Positions 29,357 to 39,012 of a DNA stretch of 64,000 bases are shown piece by piece. The notes beneath the pieces were generated by a model, which saw only the letters and a list, made by a program, of their open reading frames with translations, ran no database searches and was not told where the DNA came from. The stretch is taken from the NCBI RefSeq assembly GCF_002286915.1, contig NZ_MVOG01000011.1:62001-126000 (forward strand), written 5' to 3'. Position 1 is the stretch's first letter, and every line of letters starts with the position of its first letter. The stretch comes from Bifidobacterium italicum. Lineage in GTDB: Bacteria > Actinomycetota > Actinomycetes > Actinomycetales > Bifidobacteriaceae. The translations under genes and the position numbers were made by a program.

Positions 29357-30067
29357 TCAGCGCGGTTGGGGCCCGAGCTTGAACACCGTATCCGATTGCT
29401 CGGCGATCTGCGGGCTGTGCGTGACGATGATGACGCAGCGGCCGTCCTTGTGCGCCAGGTCGGTGAAGATCCTCATGATGTCCGCCTGCGTCGCCCCGTC
29501 GAGATTACCGGTGGGCTCGTCGGCGATGATGACGCGCGGGTCGTCGCTCAGCGCACGGGCGATCGCCACGCGCTGCTGCTCTCCGCCGGACAGGTGCAGG
29601 ATGCGCTCGCCCGCGTATCGTTCGGGAAGATGCACCTGTCTGAGCAGATCGAGCGCGATGTCCTTCTTCGGGCGGTCGAAACGCTTACCGGAAGCGTCCA
29701 TCGTCAGCATGATGTTCTCCAGCACGGTGAGCTGCGGCAGCAGGTTGAAGCTCTGGAAGATGACGCCGATGTCGCGACTGCGGTAGCGGTAGCGGTCCAT
29801 CGTCGCCAGGTCGCGGCCGTCGAAGAGCACGGCGCCCTCGGTCGGAGTGGTCAGGCCGCTGATCAGAGACAGCAGCGTCGTCTTGCCGGCTCCCGACGGG
29901 CCGACGATAGACGTCACCTCACCGCTGCGGAACGATGTGCTGATGTGGCTGATGACGTTTCGGCCGCCCTTCGCGTAGGCGTAGCTCACGTCGTCCAGGA
30001 CGAGTATCGGCGTACGGGTGGCATTGTCGTCGTTCACGGCAGTTCGCGATGCTGATGGCTTCGTCAT
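29357..30067 (-). CDS. ABC transporter ATPase, MacB/LolD type
   Basis: The 236-aa protein has Walker A GPSGAGKTTLL, Q-loop IFQSFNLLPQL, signature LSGGEQQRVAI, Walker B VIIADEPTGNLD and H-loop VTHSPQIAEQ. A variable N-terminal 20 residues precedes the domain. AAGGAG upstream supports the ATG at 30067. It lies downstream of the permease gene on the same strand, separated by a 306-bp repeat-bearing gap; the two form one exporter. Confidence 0.92.
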   Translation of the reverse strand: MTKPSASRTAVNDDNATRTPILVLDDVSYAYAKGGRNVISHISTSFRSGEVTSIVGPSGAGKTTLLSLISGLTTPTEGAVLFDGRDLATMDRYRYRSRDIGVIFQSFNLLPQLTVLENIMLTMDASGKRFDRPKKDIALDLLRQVHLPERYAGERILHLSGGEQQRVAIARALSDDPRVIIADEPTGNLDGATQADIMRIFTDLAHKDGRCVIIVTHSPQIAEQSDTVFKLGPQPR

Positions 30068-30373
30068 GATGTGCTCCTTGGAAAGATCTGAGAGGTTGAT
30101 GGGTGGGATCGATGGGATCGATGGGATCGATGGGATCGGTGATGATCGGGCATGCGCCGATGGTCGGATGCTGCGTGCCGCCGGTAACGCACACGGCGTG
30201 TGCGGCGTGCGGTGATGTGCTACCGGTAGCGGAATTGGAGATGCGCTACCCGTCGAGGGCGGGAGGACGGATGCGCTACCGGTAGCACCGGCCGATGCCG
30301 CCGGCTGATCGGGCGATGTCGTTTGTGCGGGCGTCGAGCCGGACCGTGCCGGGCATGGGCCAAACGTGCGCGG
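30068..30373. repeat. Gap within the ABC pair: 9-bp tandem repeats and palindromes
   Basis: About four copies of GATGGGATC (9-bp period) lie at 30104-30139. Two perfect GCTACCGGTAGC palindromes lie at 30219-30230 and 30275-30286, with further CCGGTAA and CTACCCGT variants between. No gene is seen; these sequences are probably transcribed between permease and ATPase. Confidence 0.75.
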
Positions 30374-32092
30374 TCACGAACGGTCGGCCAGGATCTGCAG
30401 CGGCTCGTAGCGCATGACGAACACCGCGGCCACGAGTGCCGCCAGTAACGTCAGGCCGAGTCCAATGAGGAGCATCCATCCGAGCGTGGCCCAATCGACG
30501 GTCGCGTTGAGTTTCGCGATCGTCTGGGACGCCCTGCCGAAGCCGTCGCGCATGCCTCCGGGCTGCTGCCCGTTGTCCGGAGCGGCGCCCGCGGCGTTGT
30601 CGGGATCCGCGCCGGTCGAGGGGGCTCCCGTGGCGCCGTCGGCGTCCGGACGCTGCCCCGGGGCCGCCTGCATGTCGCGGCCGAACTGTTCGCGCTGCTG
30701 GGTGAGCTGCGTATGCTGCGCCTCGACCTGGGAGGAAAGCAGCGCGTTCGACACCGGCACCGATGCGGCCGCGCCGGCGCCCACGCCCACCGCGAGTCCG
30801 ATGAGCGTCACGACGAGCAGCTCCACCGTGTACTGCGCCGCGACCTTGGTCTTCTTCACGCCGATCGCCATGAGCACGCCGATCTCGTATTTGCGTTCGC
30901 GGATGTTGAATATCGTCAGCACGACGAGTACCACGGCGCCGACCGCGAGCACCACGATGAGCAGCGTCCTCGCGAACTTCGCGAGGTTCTCTATCGGCAG
31001 CAGACTCGATTCGTATTGCTGCACGTCCTGCGAGGTGACCGTGTATTCGTCGCCGAGCCCCGCAGCCTTCACGTCGCGCACGAACTCGTCGTATTTGGAT
31101 TTGCCGTCGAACACATAGGTGTAGCTGAGCGTCGCCGCCTGCGTCTGACGGGTGTTGCCGCGTGCGTCGGTGACGTCAATCGTCTTGTCGGCGGTGAGCC
31201 CGAGCTTGTCAAGCGTGGAGACGGATGTGTAGATCGCGTTCGCCGGGTCGCTCGCCGTGGACGCCATCGGGCCGCCCATCGGCGTCGACGCGTCGCTCGT
31301 GTTGTCGTAGACGCCCACGACCTTGAGCGTGTACGTCGTGTCCTCGTCGGCGACGTTCGCGACCGTGATCGAGTCGCCGACCTTGACGTCGTTCGCCTCG
31401 GCGAGCGTGTCGGAGATGATGACGTCGCCGTCGTCGGCTGCGTCGTAGCCGAAGACCTGGCCGTCGTCCATCGTGAAGGCGCCGTTGGGCGCGTTCACGA
31501 TGGCTTCGTCGCCGGAGAACCCGACGAGCGAGAAGTCGCCGACCGTCATCTGCGCGCCGTCGGCGCCCATGCCGCCTTCGGGCATCCGGGGCGGATCCTG
31601 CCGTCCGTCGGCGGCGTCGTCCGCTCGTGCGTCGTCGTTCGTTCCGTCCGACTGGGCCGGCTGGTCCGCATCCGTCCTCTCCTTGATGACACCGCCGTTC
31701 GAGTCGACCGCATCGATGCCGTCGTCCGTGGCGGCGGCGGACGCCGTCTCGATGTAATACGACGATGCGACGCCGTATGACTCCTTGGCGTACTGTTCGT
31801 AATCGGCGAGCGTCATCGTCTTGCCGGCCACGGCCTCGCGCATCGCGTCCATATCCGGCTTGCCGTCGGCGTCGTCCGCGCGTGCGCCGTCCATCAGGGC
31901 GCCGCGGTCGAGCGTGATCTGCGCCGAGATCGTCGCGTTCGCGAGCGCATCCGTTCGCGCCCGTTGCGCCGCCTGCACGATGGCGAGACCGATGGTGGCC
32001 GCCGCGGTGACGATCGCGACGATGATGATCATGAGCGCGCTGCGCCCCTTGTTCCGGGTGATGTTCCTCAGCGCGTTGGTGATGATGAACAT
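30374..32092 (-). CDS. MacB/FtsX-type ABC permease
   Basis: The 572-aa protein starts with NALRNITRNKGRSALMIII and a transmembrane helix near residues 18-42. A long extracellular domain follows, containing an Asp/Ala-rich low-complexity insert (about 150-180), then helices near 375-400, 425-450 and 535-560. A second disordered Gly/Pro/Asp-rich insert (about 460-520) lies before the last helix. GAAGGACGACC precedes the ATG. It pairs with the ATPase at 29357-30067. The substrate is unknown; family members export peptides or antibiotics or act as stress sensors. Confidence 0.9.
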   Translation of the reverse strand: MFIITNALRNITRNKGRSALMIIIVAIVTAAATIGLAIVQAAQRARTDALANATISAQITLDRGALMDGARADDADGKPDMDAMREAVAGKTMTLADYEQYAKESYGVASSYYIETASAAATDDGIDAVDSNGGVIKERTDADQPAQSDGTNDDARADDAADGRQDPPRMPEGGMGADGAQMTVGDFSLVGFSGDEAIVNAPNGAFTMDDGQVFGYDAADDGDVIISDTLAEANDVKVGDSITVANVADEDTTYTLKVVGVYDNTSDASTPMGGPMASTASDPANAIYTSVSTLDKLGLTADKTIDVTDARGNTRQTQAATLSYTYVFDGKSKYDEFVRDVKAAGLGDEYTVTSQDVQQYESSLLPIENLAKFARTLLIVVLAVGAVVLVVLTIFNIRERKYEIGVLMAIGVKKTKVAAQYTVELLVVTLIGLAVGVGAGAAASVPVSNALLSSQVEAQHTQLTQQREQFGRDMQAAPGQRPDADGATGAPSTGADPDNAAGAAPDNGQQPGGMRDGFGRASQTIAKLNATVDWATLGWMLLIGLGLTLLAALVAAVFVMRYEPLQILADRS

Positions 32093-32607
32093 GGTCGTCC
32101 TTCGATGATTCGTTGGTCTGTGGTTGGTATGCCCACGGATGTCGTATGCCGACAGCGTAAGGGCTCAAGTTGAGCTCGGGCGGAAGGGTCGCTGGGATGA
32201 TGCAGAATCGTTGCCGACTGTTTTCTGGGGGTCTCCTGTAAGTCCGCTGACAGCGTTCGGGGCGATGCATGCGTTACGGGAGGTGTCATGCGTTACGGGT
32301 AGTACGCCGTCGTCGATGTCCCATCCGTTGCCGGCGCCCCCAACCCGTGGGCCCCATGCTGCCCGTGGTGGTCAGGCCGCTTCGGCGCGGCATGGGGAGG
32401 AGGGGCATGGGGACGGACGGGACGGGCATGGTGCCGCCCGTAAGCATCAAGCAAAGATCAAAAAGATCCAAGGAGTCAAAAGATAAATAAAAAGGTAGAA
32501 AAGACGATGCCGCCCGTAGCGGGTCCCGCGGGACGACCGGACCCGAGGCCGTACGGGTGTTACGGGCGGCTGCGGGCAGGACGGGGTATCGCGGTAGGGT
32601 GGCGGGT
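32093..32607. repeat. Divergent gap with mixed repeat copies
   Basis: TTACGGG copies lie at about 32274-32300, CCCGTGG/CCCGTAAG copies at 32350-32520, and TACGGGTGTTACGGGCGG at about 32548-32570. The gap holds promoters for the permease (leftward) and the methyltransferase (rightward), which I cannot place. An A-rich stretch at 32440-32500 stands out in the GC-rich context. No gene is visible. Confidence 0.6.
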
Positions 32608-33477
32608 ATGCCGATCGACAACCATGTAATCACGAACACGAGGTCCGAACGCGTGCGCAGGCTCGTCGAGCTTGCATCCCGTAAGCACAGGGAGCGAAGC
32701 GGGCGGTTCATCATCGAAGGGCCGCAGGCGGTGCGCGAGGCGCTCACTTGGCAGCCCGACGTCGTGCGCGACCTGTACGTCGCCGCGAACGGCGACGCCC
32801 CCGACGCGGCGTTCGCGAACGCGACCGTCGCGTCTCTCGCGGGACTCGCGATGGGCGAGGGCGTCTATGTGCACAAAGCCACCCGTAACGTCATCGACCA
32901 TGTGAGCCGGGACGCGCAGGGCGTGTTCGCGGTCGGCGACCTCGAACGGTGCCGCGAACGGCTGTCGGCGCCCCCCGAGACGCCGCGTCCGTTCATCGCC
33001 GCGTTCTGGCAGGTGCGCGACCCCGGCAACGCGGGCACCGTCATCCGCAGCGCCGACGCCGCCGGATGCGATGCCGTCGTCCTCGTCGGCGACTGCGTCG
33101 ACGTGTTCAATCCGAAGGTCATCCGCGCGACGACCGGGTCGCTCTTCCATCTGCCGGTGATGCGCATGGACGAGGACGCGTTCTTCGCAATGTGCGACGC
33201 CCGCAAGGCGGGCGTCATCGCGGCCGACGTGTACGGGACGGAGGGCATGCCGCCCGTAAGCCTTCCCGACCTCGTGCGGCAGGGGGATGGATGGGACGGG
33301 GCGAAGGCCGTCCTCTTCGGCAACGAGGCGCGTGGACTCGACGACGCGCTGCTGTCGCGCGCCGACGTCGTCTGTTCGATTCCGATCTACGGGAAGGCGG
33401 AGTCGCTCAACCTCGGCACAAGCGCGGCGGTCATGTTGATGACGTTGGCTATGTCGAGTCGTATTGAAAGAATGTGA
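32608..33477 (+). CDS. SpoU/TrmH-family RNA 2'-O-methyltransferase
   Basis: The 289-aa enzyme has an N-terminal substrate-binding domain (FIIEGPQAVREAL) and a SPOUT knot with the three motifs RDPGNAGTVIRSADAAG, VLFGNEARGLD and IPIYGKAESLNLGTSAAVM. It probably methylates ribose in rRNA or tRNA using S-adenosylmethionine. The ATG at 32608 has a weak GGTGGCGGG upstream. It lies 65 bp before pheS; this neighbourhood also occurs in other actinobacteria. Confidence 0.92.
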   Translation: MPIDNHVITNTRSERVRRLVELASRKHRERSGRFIIEGPQAVREALTWQPDVVRDLYVAANGDAPDAAFANATVASLAGLAMGEGVYVHKATRNVIDHVSRDAQGVFAVGDLERCRERLSAPPETPRPFIAAFWQVRDPGNAGTVIRSADAAGCDAVVLVGDCVDVFNPKVIRATTGSLFHLPVMRMDEDAFFAMCDARKAGVIAADVYGTEGMPPVSLPDLVRQGDGWDGAKAVLFGNEARGLDDALLSRADVVCSIPIYGKAESLNLGTSAAVMLMTLAMSSRIERM

Positions 33478-33542
33478 AGTCGATAAAACGTTGGAATGAC
33501 GCGATTTCGCGCCAGAAGACGCCTGTTGATGAAAGGTAACTC

Positions 33543-34610
33543 GTGGCAGGGAACACGCAATTCGATGCCGATGCGGTGCAGCAAGCCGTCGCCGAAGGCA
33601 TCGCCGCAATCGAACAAGCCTCCAGCATGGAGGAGCTCAAGGCCATCCGCGGCAAGTACGCCGGCGCGCAGTCGGCGATGACGCTCGCCAGCAAGGCGAT
33701 CGGCTCGCTCGACAAGGACCAGAAGAAGGAGGCCGGCAAGCTCATGGGCAGGCTGCGCGCCGACTTCGGACGCGCGTACGGCACGAAGGAGGCCGAGGTC
33801 AAGGCCGCCGAGGAGGCCGCCGAACTCGCGTCCGAGACGGTCGACATGACGCTGCCGGTGCGTCGCAAGCCTCTCGGCGCGCGCCATCCGCTGCCCAAGC
33901 TCATGGAGGACATCGAGGACTTCTTCGTCGGCATGGGCTGGCAGATCTCCGACGGCCCGGAGGTCGAGACCGAATGGTTCGACTTCGACGCGCTCAACTT
34001 CGGCCCCGACCATCCGGCGCGCCAGATGCAGGACACCTTCTATGTCAAGGGCAGCCAGGCCAAGGACGCCGCGGGCTTCGTCGGCTCGAACATGATCCTG
34101 CGCACGCAGACCTCCTCCGATCAGGTCCGCGGCCTGATCGGCCACGGCGTCCCGCTGTACATCGCCTGCCCGGGACGCGTGTTCCGCACCGACGAGCTCG
34201 ACGCGACGCACACGCCGGTCTTCCACCAGGTCGAGGCGCTCGCCGTCGACAAGGACCTGACGATGGCCGACCTCAAGGGCGTGCTCGACAAGCTCGCCGT
34301 CGCGATGTTCGGGCCGGAGGCGAAGAGCCGACTGCGCCCGAGCTACTTCCCGTTCACCGAGCCGAGCGCCGAGATCGACCTGTGGTTCCCCGACAAGAAG
34401 GGCGGACCGGGCTGGATCGAATGGGGCGGCTGCGGCATGGTCAACCCGAACGTGCTGCGTTCGGCGGGCATCGACCCGGACGACTACACCGGATTCGCGT
34501 TCGGCGTCGGCGTGGAGCGCACGCTGCTGCTGCGCCACGACATCAACGACATGCACGACCTCGTCGAAGGCGACGTGCGTTTCAGCGAACAGTTTGTGAT
34601 GGGGGAGTGA
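33543..34610 (+). CDS. pheS: Phenylalanine-tRNA ligase alpha subunit
   Basis: The 355-aa class II synthetase subunit has an N-terminal coiled-coil arm and the catalytic domain with HPLPKLMEDIEDFF, GPDHPARQMQDTFYV, RTQTSSDQVRGL and FGVGVERTLLLRHDINDM. It charges tRNA-Phe as an alpha2beta2 complex with PheT. The GTG start at 33543 follows GAAAGG. Six bases separate its stop from pheT, so they form an operon. Confidence 0.97.
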   Translation: MAGNTQFDADAVQQAVAEGIAAIEQASSMEELKAIRGKYAGAQSAMTLASKAIGSLDKDQKKEAGKLMGRLRADFGRAYGTKEAEVKAAEEAAELASETVDMTLPVRRKPLGARHPLPKLMEDIEDFFVGMGWQISDGPEVETEWFDFDALNFGPDHPARQMQDTFYVKGSQAKDAAGFVGSNMILRTQTSSDQVRGLIGHGVPLYIACPGRVFRTDELDATHTPVFHQVEALAVDKDLTMADLKGVLDKLAVAMFGPEAKSRLRPSYFPFTEPSAEIDLWFPDKKGGPGWIEWGGCGMVNPNVLRSAGIDPDDYTGFAFGVGVERTLLLRHDINDMHDLVEGDVRFSEQFVMGE

Positions 34611-34616
34611 TACCCA

Positions 34617-37223
34617 ATGCCAATGGTAGATATTGACTGGCTGCGCGACGACGTCGAGGTCCCCCGGGACCTGACTTACGGGCAGCTCGCGAAGGACTTG
34701 GTCCGCGTCGGGCTCGAGGAGGAGGAGATCCACACCTCGCAGCTGACCGGCCCGATCGTCGTCGGCTACGTCGTCGACGCGACGCCCGAGCCGCAGAAGA
34801 ACGGCAAGACGATCAACTGGTGCCACGTCGACGTCGGCGACGAGTACAACGACGTCGACGAGGACGGCAACAAGGTGCCGCGCGGCATCGTGTGCGGCGC
34901 GCCCAACATGAAGGCGGGCGAGAAGGTCGTCGTCACGCTGCCCGGCGCCGTGCTGCCCGGCGACTTCAGGATCGAGCCGCGCAAGACCTACGGCCACATC
35001 TCCGACGGCATGTGCGCGTCGGAGCGCGAGCTCGGCCTCGGCGACAGCCACGACGGCATCATCCTGCTGCGCGACTACGGTTTCACGCCCGAGGAGTACG
35101 AAGCGCTCAAGCCCGGCGACGACGCGATGCACCTGCTGCACCTCGACCAGCCGATCCTCGAGATCAACGTGACGCCCGACCGCGGCTACGCGTTCTCCTA
35201 CCGCGGCATCGCGCGCGAGTACCACAACTCGACCGGCGCGAAGTTCGCCGATCCGGTCGTCGCGCTCAACGAACGCGTCCCGCACGTCGAGGACGCCGGC
35301 GATGAGACGCGCGACATCGACGTCATCATCGACGACGACAACCCGATCCACGGCGTCGTCGGCTGCGACCGCTACTACGCGCGCGCCGTGCGCGGCTACC
35401 GGCCGGGCAGCGCGACGCCGAACTGGATGCGCCGCAGGCTCACGCGCGCCGGCATGCGCTCGCTGTCGCTGCCGGTGGACGTCACGAACTACGTCATGCT
35501 CGATCTGGGGCAGCCCATGCACGCCTACGACCTCGACAAGATCGAGGGGCCGATCGTCGTGCGCCGCGCGAAGGCCGGCGAGAAGCTCACGACGCTCGAC
35601 GGCAAGGAGCACGACCTCGATCCCGAGGACCTGCTCATCACTGATTCGCCCAACGGGCAGCAGGGCTCGCGCATCCTCGGCATCGCCGGCGTCATGGGCG
35701 GCATGTACGGCGAGGTGACCGACGAGACGACGAACATCCTGCTTGAGGCCGCGCACTTCGACCCGATCACGATCGCGCGCTCGGCGCGCCGCCACAAGAT
35801 CCCCTCCGAGGCGTCGCGGCGCTTCGAACGCGGCGTCGACGACAAGCTGCAGCCGGCGGCCGCGCAGATGGCGGCCGATCTGCTGGAGAAGTACGGCGAG
35901 GCGACGCCGTCGCTGACGCCGCGGGACATCGACACGACGCCGCGGCGCACGCCGATCGTCTTCAAGGCGAGCGAGGTGAAGCGCCTGGCCGGCCTCGACC
36001 TCGACCTCAACGAGATCAACGGCATCCTCACCGACATCGGCTGCGTCGTCGGCGGCGGCGGCAACGGCGAGTTCACGGTGACGCCGCCGTCGTGGCGGCC
36101 CGACCTGACAGAGGCATGCGACCTCGTCGAGGAGATCGCGCGCATCTACGGCTACGACCGCATCCCGACGCGCGTGCCGCATGCGCCGGTCGAAGGCCAC
36201 GTCGGACTCACCGCCGACCAGAGGCGCAAGCGCGAGGTCGCCGACGGACTCGCCGAGTACGGGCTCGTGGAGACGCTCAGCTATCCGTTCGTCGGTCCCG
36301 CCGACTACAAGGCGTTCATGATCGATGCCGACGAGGTCGAGCCGGTGAGCGTGCAGATCGTCAATCCGCTCGCCGACGACCGCCCGTTCCTGCGCCGCGA
36401 GCTGCTGCTCACGCTCGCGCAGACGGTGCGCCGCAATCTGCGCCGCGGCATAGAGAACGTGAGCTGCTACGAGATCGGCCACGTCTACCTCGCCGATCCG
36501 GACGCCCCGGCAATTCCGGCGCTTCCGGGCGCCGTCAGGCCGACCGACGAGCAGCTCGCCGCGCTCGACGCGGGCCTGCCCGAGCAGCCGCTGCATGTGG
36601 CCGCGATCATGACCGGGCTCGCCGAGGACGACGGATGGCTCGGCAACCGGCGCGCCGTCGACTGGAGCGACGCCGTCGAGGCGGCGCGCCGCGTCGCGAA
36701 GCGCCTCGGCGCCGACGTCGTGCTCGATCCGCCGAAGGCGGAGGATGTGCCGGCGCAGTGGCATCCCGGCCGCGCCGCGCGCATCGTCGCTGCCGGCGAG
36801 ACGGTCGGTTTCGTCGGTGAGCTGCATCCGAAGGTCGACGACGAGCTCGGCTTCCCGCACCACACGGCCGCCTTCGAGATCGATCTGACCGCGCTGTTCG
36901 GGACGCTGAGCGACAAGCCGGTGCAGGCCAAGCCGATCTCGACGTTCCCGCCGGTCAAGCAGGACCTCGCGTTCACGATGCCGGATTCGCTGACCGCGCA
37001 CGAACTCGAGGAGGCGATCCGCCAGGCCGCCGGCGACGTCCTCGAATCGATCGAGCTGTTCGACGTCTACGAAGGCGATCAGCTCGGCGAAGGCAGGAAG
37101 TCGCTCGCATACGCGGTGACCTTCCGCGCGCCCGACCGCACGCTCACGAGCGAGGACAGCGAGGCGATCCGCGCGAGGATCGTCGAACGCGCCGCGACGC
37201 TCGGCGCGCAACTGCGCGCGTGA
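34617..37223 (+). CDS. pheT: Phenylalanine-tRNA ligase beta subunit
   Basis: The 868-aa protein has an N-terminal tRNA-binding (EMAP-like) domain, a B3/B4 editing domain, B5 (TPPSWRPDLTEACDLVEEI), a pseudo-catalytic domain (ETLSYPFVGPADYKAFM) and a C-terminal ferredoxin-like anticodon-binding domain (FPPVKQDLAF). The length is slightly above the ~800 usual, with some longer loops. The start follows GGGGGAGTGATACCC and lies six bases from pheS. Confidence 0.97.
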   Translation: MPMVDIDWLRDDVEVPRDLTYGQLAKDLVRVGLEEEEIHTSQLTGPIVVGYVVDATPEPQKNGKTINWCHVDVGDEYNDVDEDGNKVPRGIVCGAPNMKAGEKVVVTLPGAVLPGDFRIEPRKTYGHISDGMCASERELGLGDSHDGIILLRDYGFTPEEYEALKPGDDAMHLLHLDQPILEINVTPDRGYAFSYRGIAREYHNSTGAKFADPVVALNERVPHVEDAGDETRDIDVIIDDDNPIHGVVGCDRYYARAVRGYRPGSATPNWMRRRLTRAGMRSLSLPVDVTNYVMLDLGQPMHAYDLDKIEGPIVVRRAKAGEKLTTLDGKEHDLDPEDLLITDSPNGQQGSRILGIAGVMGGMYGEVTDETTNILLEAAHFDPITIARSARRHKIPSEASRRFERGVDDKLQPAAAQMAADLLEKYGEATPSLTPRDIDTTPRRTPIVFKASEVKRLAGLDLDLNEINGILTDIGCVVGGGGNGEFTVTPPSWRPDLTEACDLVEEIARIYGYDRIPTRVPHAPVEGHVGLTADQRRKREVADGLAEYGLVETLSYPFVGPADYKAFMIDADEVEPVSVQIVNPLADDRPFLRRELLLTLAQTVRRNLRRGIENVSCYEIGHVYLADPDAPAIPALPGAVRPTDEQLAALDAGLPEQPLHVAAIMTGLAEDDGWLGNRRAVDWSDAVEAARRVAKRLGADVVLDPPKAEDVPAQWHPGRAARIVAAGETVGFVGELHPKVDDELGFPHHTAAFEIDLTALFGTLSDKPVQAKPISTFPPVKQDLAFTMPDSLTAHELEEAIRQAAGDVLESIELFDVYEGDQLGEGRKSLAYAVTFRAPDRTLTSEDSEAIRARIVERAATLGAQLRA

Positions 37224-37957
37224 CCATCCGAGGCGGCGTGGGGCGCCGGGTCAGTGAACTGAATCGCTGAACTGAACCGCGACCCCACCGCGCCTCCCCG
37301 TAGCCGGCGAACGCGTCATCGTGCTTACGGGCTGCGGCGGCGATATCGATGTCGATGTCGTCGCCGCAGCCCGTGGCGTTTACGGGCGGCACCCATGCGG
37401 ACGGGTGGTATGCGGCATCCGCAAACGACACAAAGCAAGCGCGTCCGTCTGTCCTACAGGTGGCTGTCTTACGGGTGGTCGTCCTACGGGTGGCGGTTGC
37501 CCGAGGTATGTACGTGCGGCGCACGTCTGTGCAAGCACACGGACGATGAATACGAGCGCCTTTGATGGGGACGATCATGCACGGCTCGCCTTACGGGAAG
37601 CGGCTGCCGATGGTCGTAGGGCGTCCATGCTGCCCGTTGGGCTTGGGAGATGCCGCACTCGCTGGCCCGTGTGGGCATCCGCGCTTACGGGCGGCTGCCC
37701 CAAGGACGATCGATAATCGACGATTGCGCTTACGGGCAGCACGTCATGCGGGCGTTTTCTCTTGCTGGTAGCGTGTGTAACGATGAACGTCGGTCGCGTG
37801 TCCGCACAAGCCGAGGCGCCGCGCCATCGCTGATGACGGTCGCTCGCAGCGGGCGGCGTCGTGGCCACCCGTAAGGGATGGTCGGCGTCGACGGCATCAT
37901 ATACGTCAGGACAACGCAGGAACGGAAGTCGTGATCGACAACCGGTAAGGACATGAG
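37224..37957. repeat. Long repeat-rich gap after pheT
   Basis: TTACGGG-oriented copies lie at about 37323, 37379, 37453, 37467, 37481, 37590, 37683 and 37730; CCCGTAA copies at about 37868 and 37941. One CCCGTTGG variant at 37629 breaks the pattern. A separate inverted pair (gctgcggcgg near 37330, ccgccgcagc-like near 37365) surrounds a GATATCGATGTCGATG stretch. No gene is seen. Confidence 0.65.
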
Positions 37958-38926
37958 ATGAGCGAACCGGAACAGAACAAGCCACAGGGCGCGCCCGAGT
38001 GCGATGCGAACACCGCGCCGACCGCATCGCATCCCGATGCGTCCGCATCGCCGATAGCGCCTGATGCGGGACGTCCGGCCGCTCCGTCTACACGGACCGA
38101 CGCGGCGTCGACGCCCGTCGACTCGAGGGACAAAAGCGCGGCGGACATTCCGGAATCGGAGGTGTCGCAGGCCATCCTGAAGACCGACATGCCGGTCGAG
38201 GGAAAACCGAACGACCTTGCGTACGGCGCGATGGACAACCAGTTCCCGCCGGACTACGACCCGTACATCTTCGGACGTCCGGAAAGCGGGGAAACGCACG
38301 AACAGGTCGAGCGTGAGGCCCGTGACGAGGAGATTCGCCTCGAGCAGCGCCGTGCGCAGCAGCGCAGGCCGAACCCGATGGCCATGTCGCCCGCAGCGGG
38401 TTACGAGCGGTCGTCCGGCGCGTCGCGTCCGGGGCAGAACGCCGACCCGAACGCGCCCTTCGGCGACCGGCGCAACTATGGTGCCGACAATCGTGGGAAG
38501 CTGCCTCGCTACGTGCAGGGCATCGACCTCGACGACCCCAACCAGAACGTGTACTACGGGCGTTGGGACACCAGCTCGATCATCGCGTTCGCGCTGTCGT
38601 TGCTGCTGCCGGTGCCGTTCCTGCCGGCGTTGCTGGGCGCCTTCGGGATGTACCGTACGAAGCTGATGAGGATGAAGGGTTTCGGCTTTGCCTTGGCGGC
38701 GGTCATCATCAACGTCATCTACTCGATCGCGATGATCTGGATGATGATCAACGGCGTCTCCACACAGGACGTCCTCAACGACATGCTGCACATGCTGGGG
38801 CTGAACGGCACCGCGGGCGGTTCCTCGCCGGCGCCTACCGGCCCCCCGACGTCGGAGCCGGCGCCTTCGCCTTCATCTACGGGTGGTGCGTCCGGTAACG
38901 GTGTGACGTCCGCGATGGGCATGTGA
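37958..38926 (+). CDS. DUF4190-like membrane protein with long disordered N-terminus
   Basis: The 322-aa protein has a hydrophilic N-terminal 200 residues rich in Pro, Ala, Asp and Arg, predicted to be disordered. Two transmembrane helices follow (about 207-232, SSIIAFALSLLLPVPFLPAL; and 244-266, ALAAVIINVIYSIAMIW), then a Gly/Pro/Ser tail. The hydrophobic part resembles DUF4190 proteins of unknown function. AAGGA lies eight bases before the ATG. A 19-bp-arm hairpin made of two inverted repeat copies follows the gene. Confidence 0.75.
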   Translation: MSEPEQNKPQGAPECDANTAPTASHPDASASPIAPDAGRPAAPSTRTDAASTPVDSRDKSAADIPESEVSQAILKTDMPVEGKPNDLAYGAMDNQFPPDYDPYIFGRPESGETHEQVEREARDEEIRLEQRRAQQRRPNPMAMSPAAGYERSSGASRPGQNADPNAPFGDRRNYGADNRGKLPRYVQGIDLDDPNQNVYYGRWDTSSIIAFALSLLLPVPFLPALLGAFGMYRTKLMRMKGFGFALAAVIINVIYSIAMIWMMINGVSTQDVLNDMLHMLGLNGTAGGSSPAPTGPPTSEPAPSPSSTGGASGNGVTSAMGM

Positions 38927-38960
38927 TGGGGATGTGCGTCGATTCCTGACGACGACGTTC

Positions 38961-39012
38961 ACGATGCCGCCCGTAACCCGTGACGTCCGGCGTGGGTTAC
39001 GGGCGGCATCGT
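38961..39012 (+). terminator. Hairpin formed by two inverted repeat copies
   Basis: The arms 38961-38979 and 38994-39012 are perfect 19-bp complements (ACGATGCCGCCCGTAACCC and its reverse) around a 14-base spacer, starting 35 bases past the stop. No U-tract follows. It shows that oppositely oriented repeat copies can act as a terminator-like stem. Confidence 0.7.

Noticed and set aside
33387-37211. Very long open frame (about 1270 codons) antisense to pheS/pheT
   Set aside because: It is the mirror of two clear synthetase genes; the high GC keeps the opposite strand free of stops, and the translation is Arg/His/Asp-rich with no domain.
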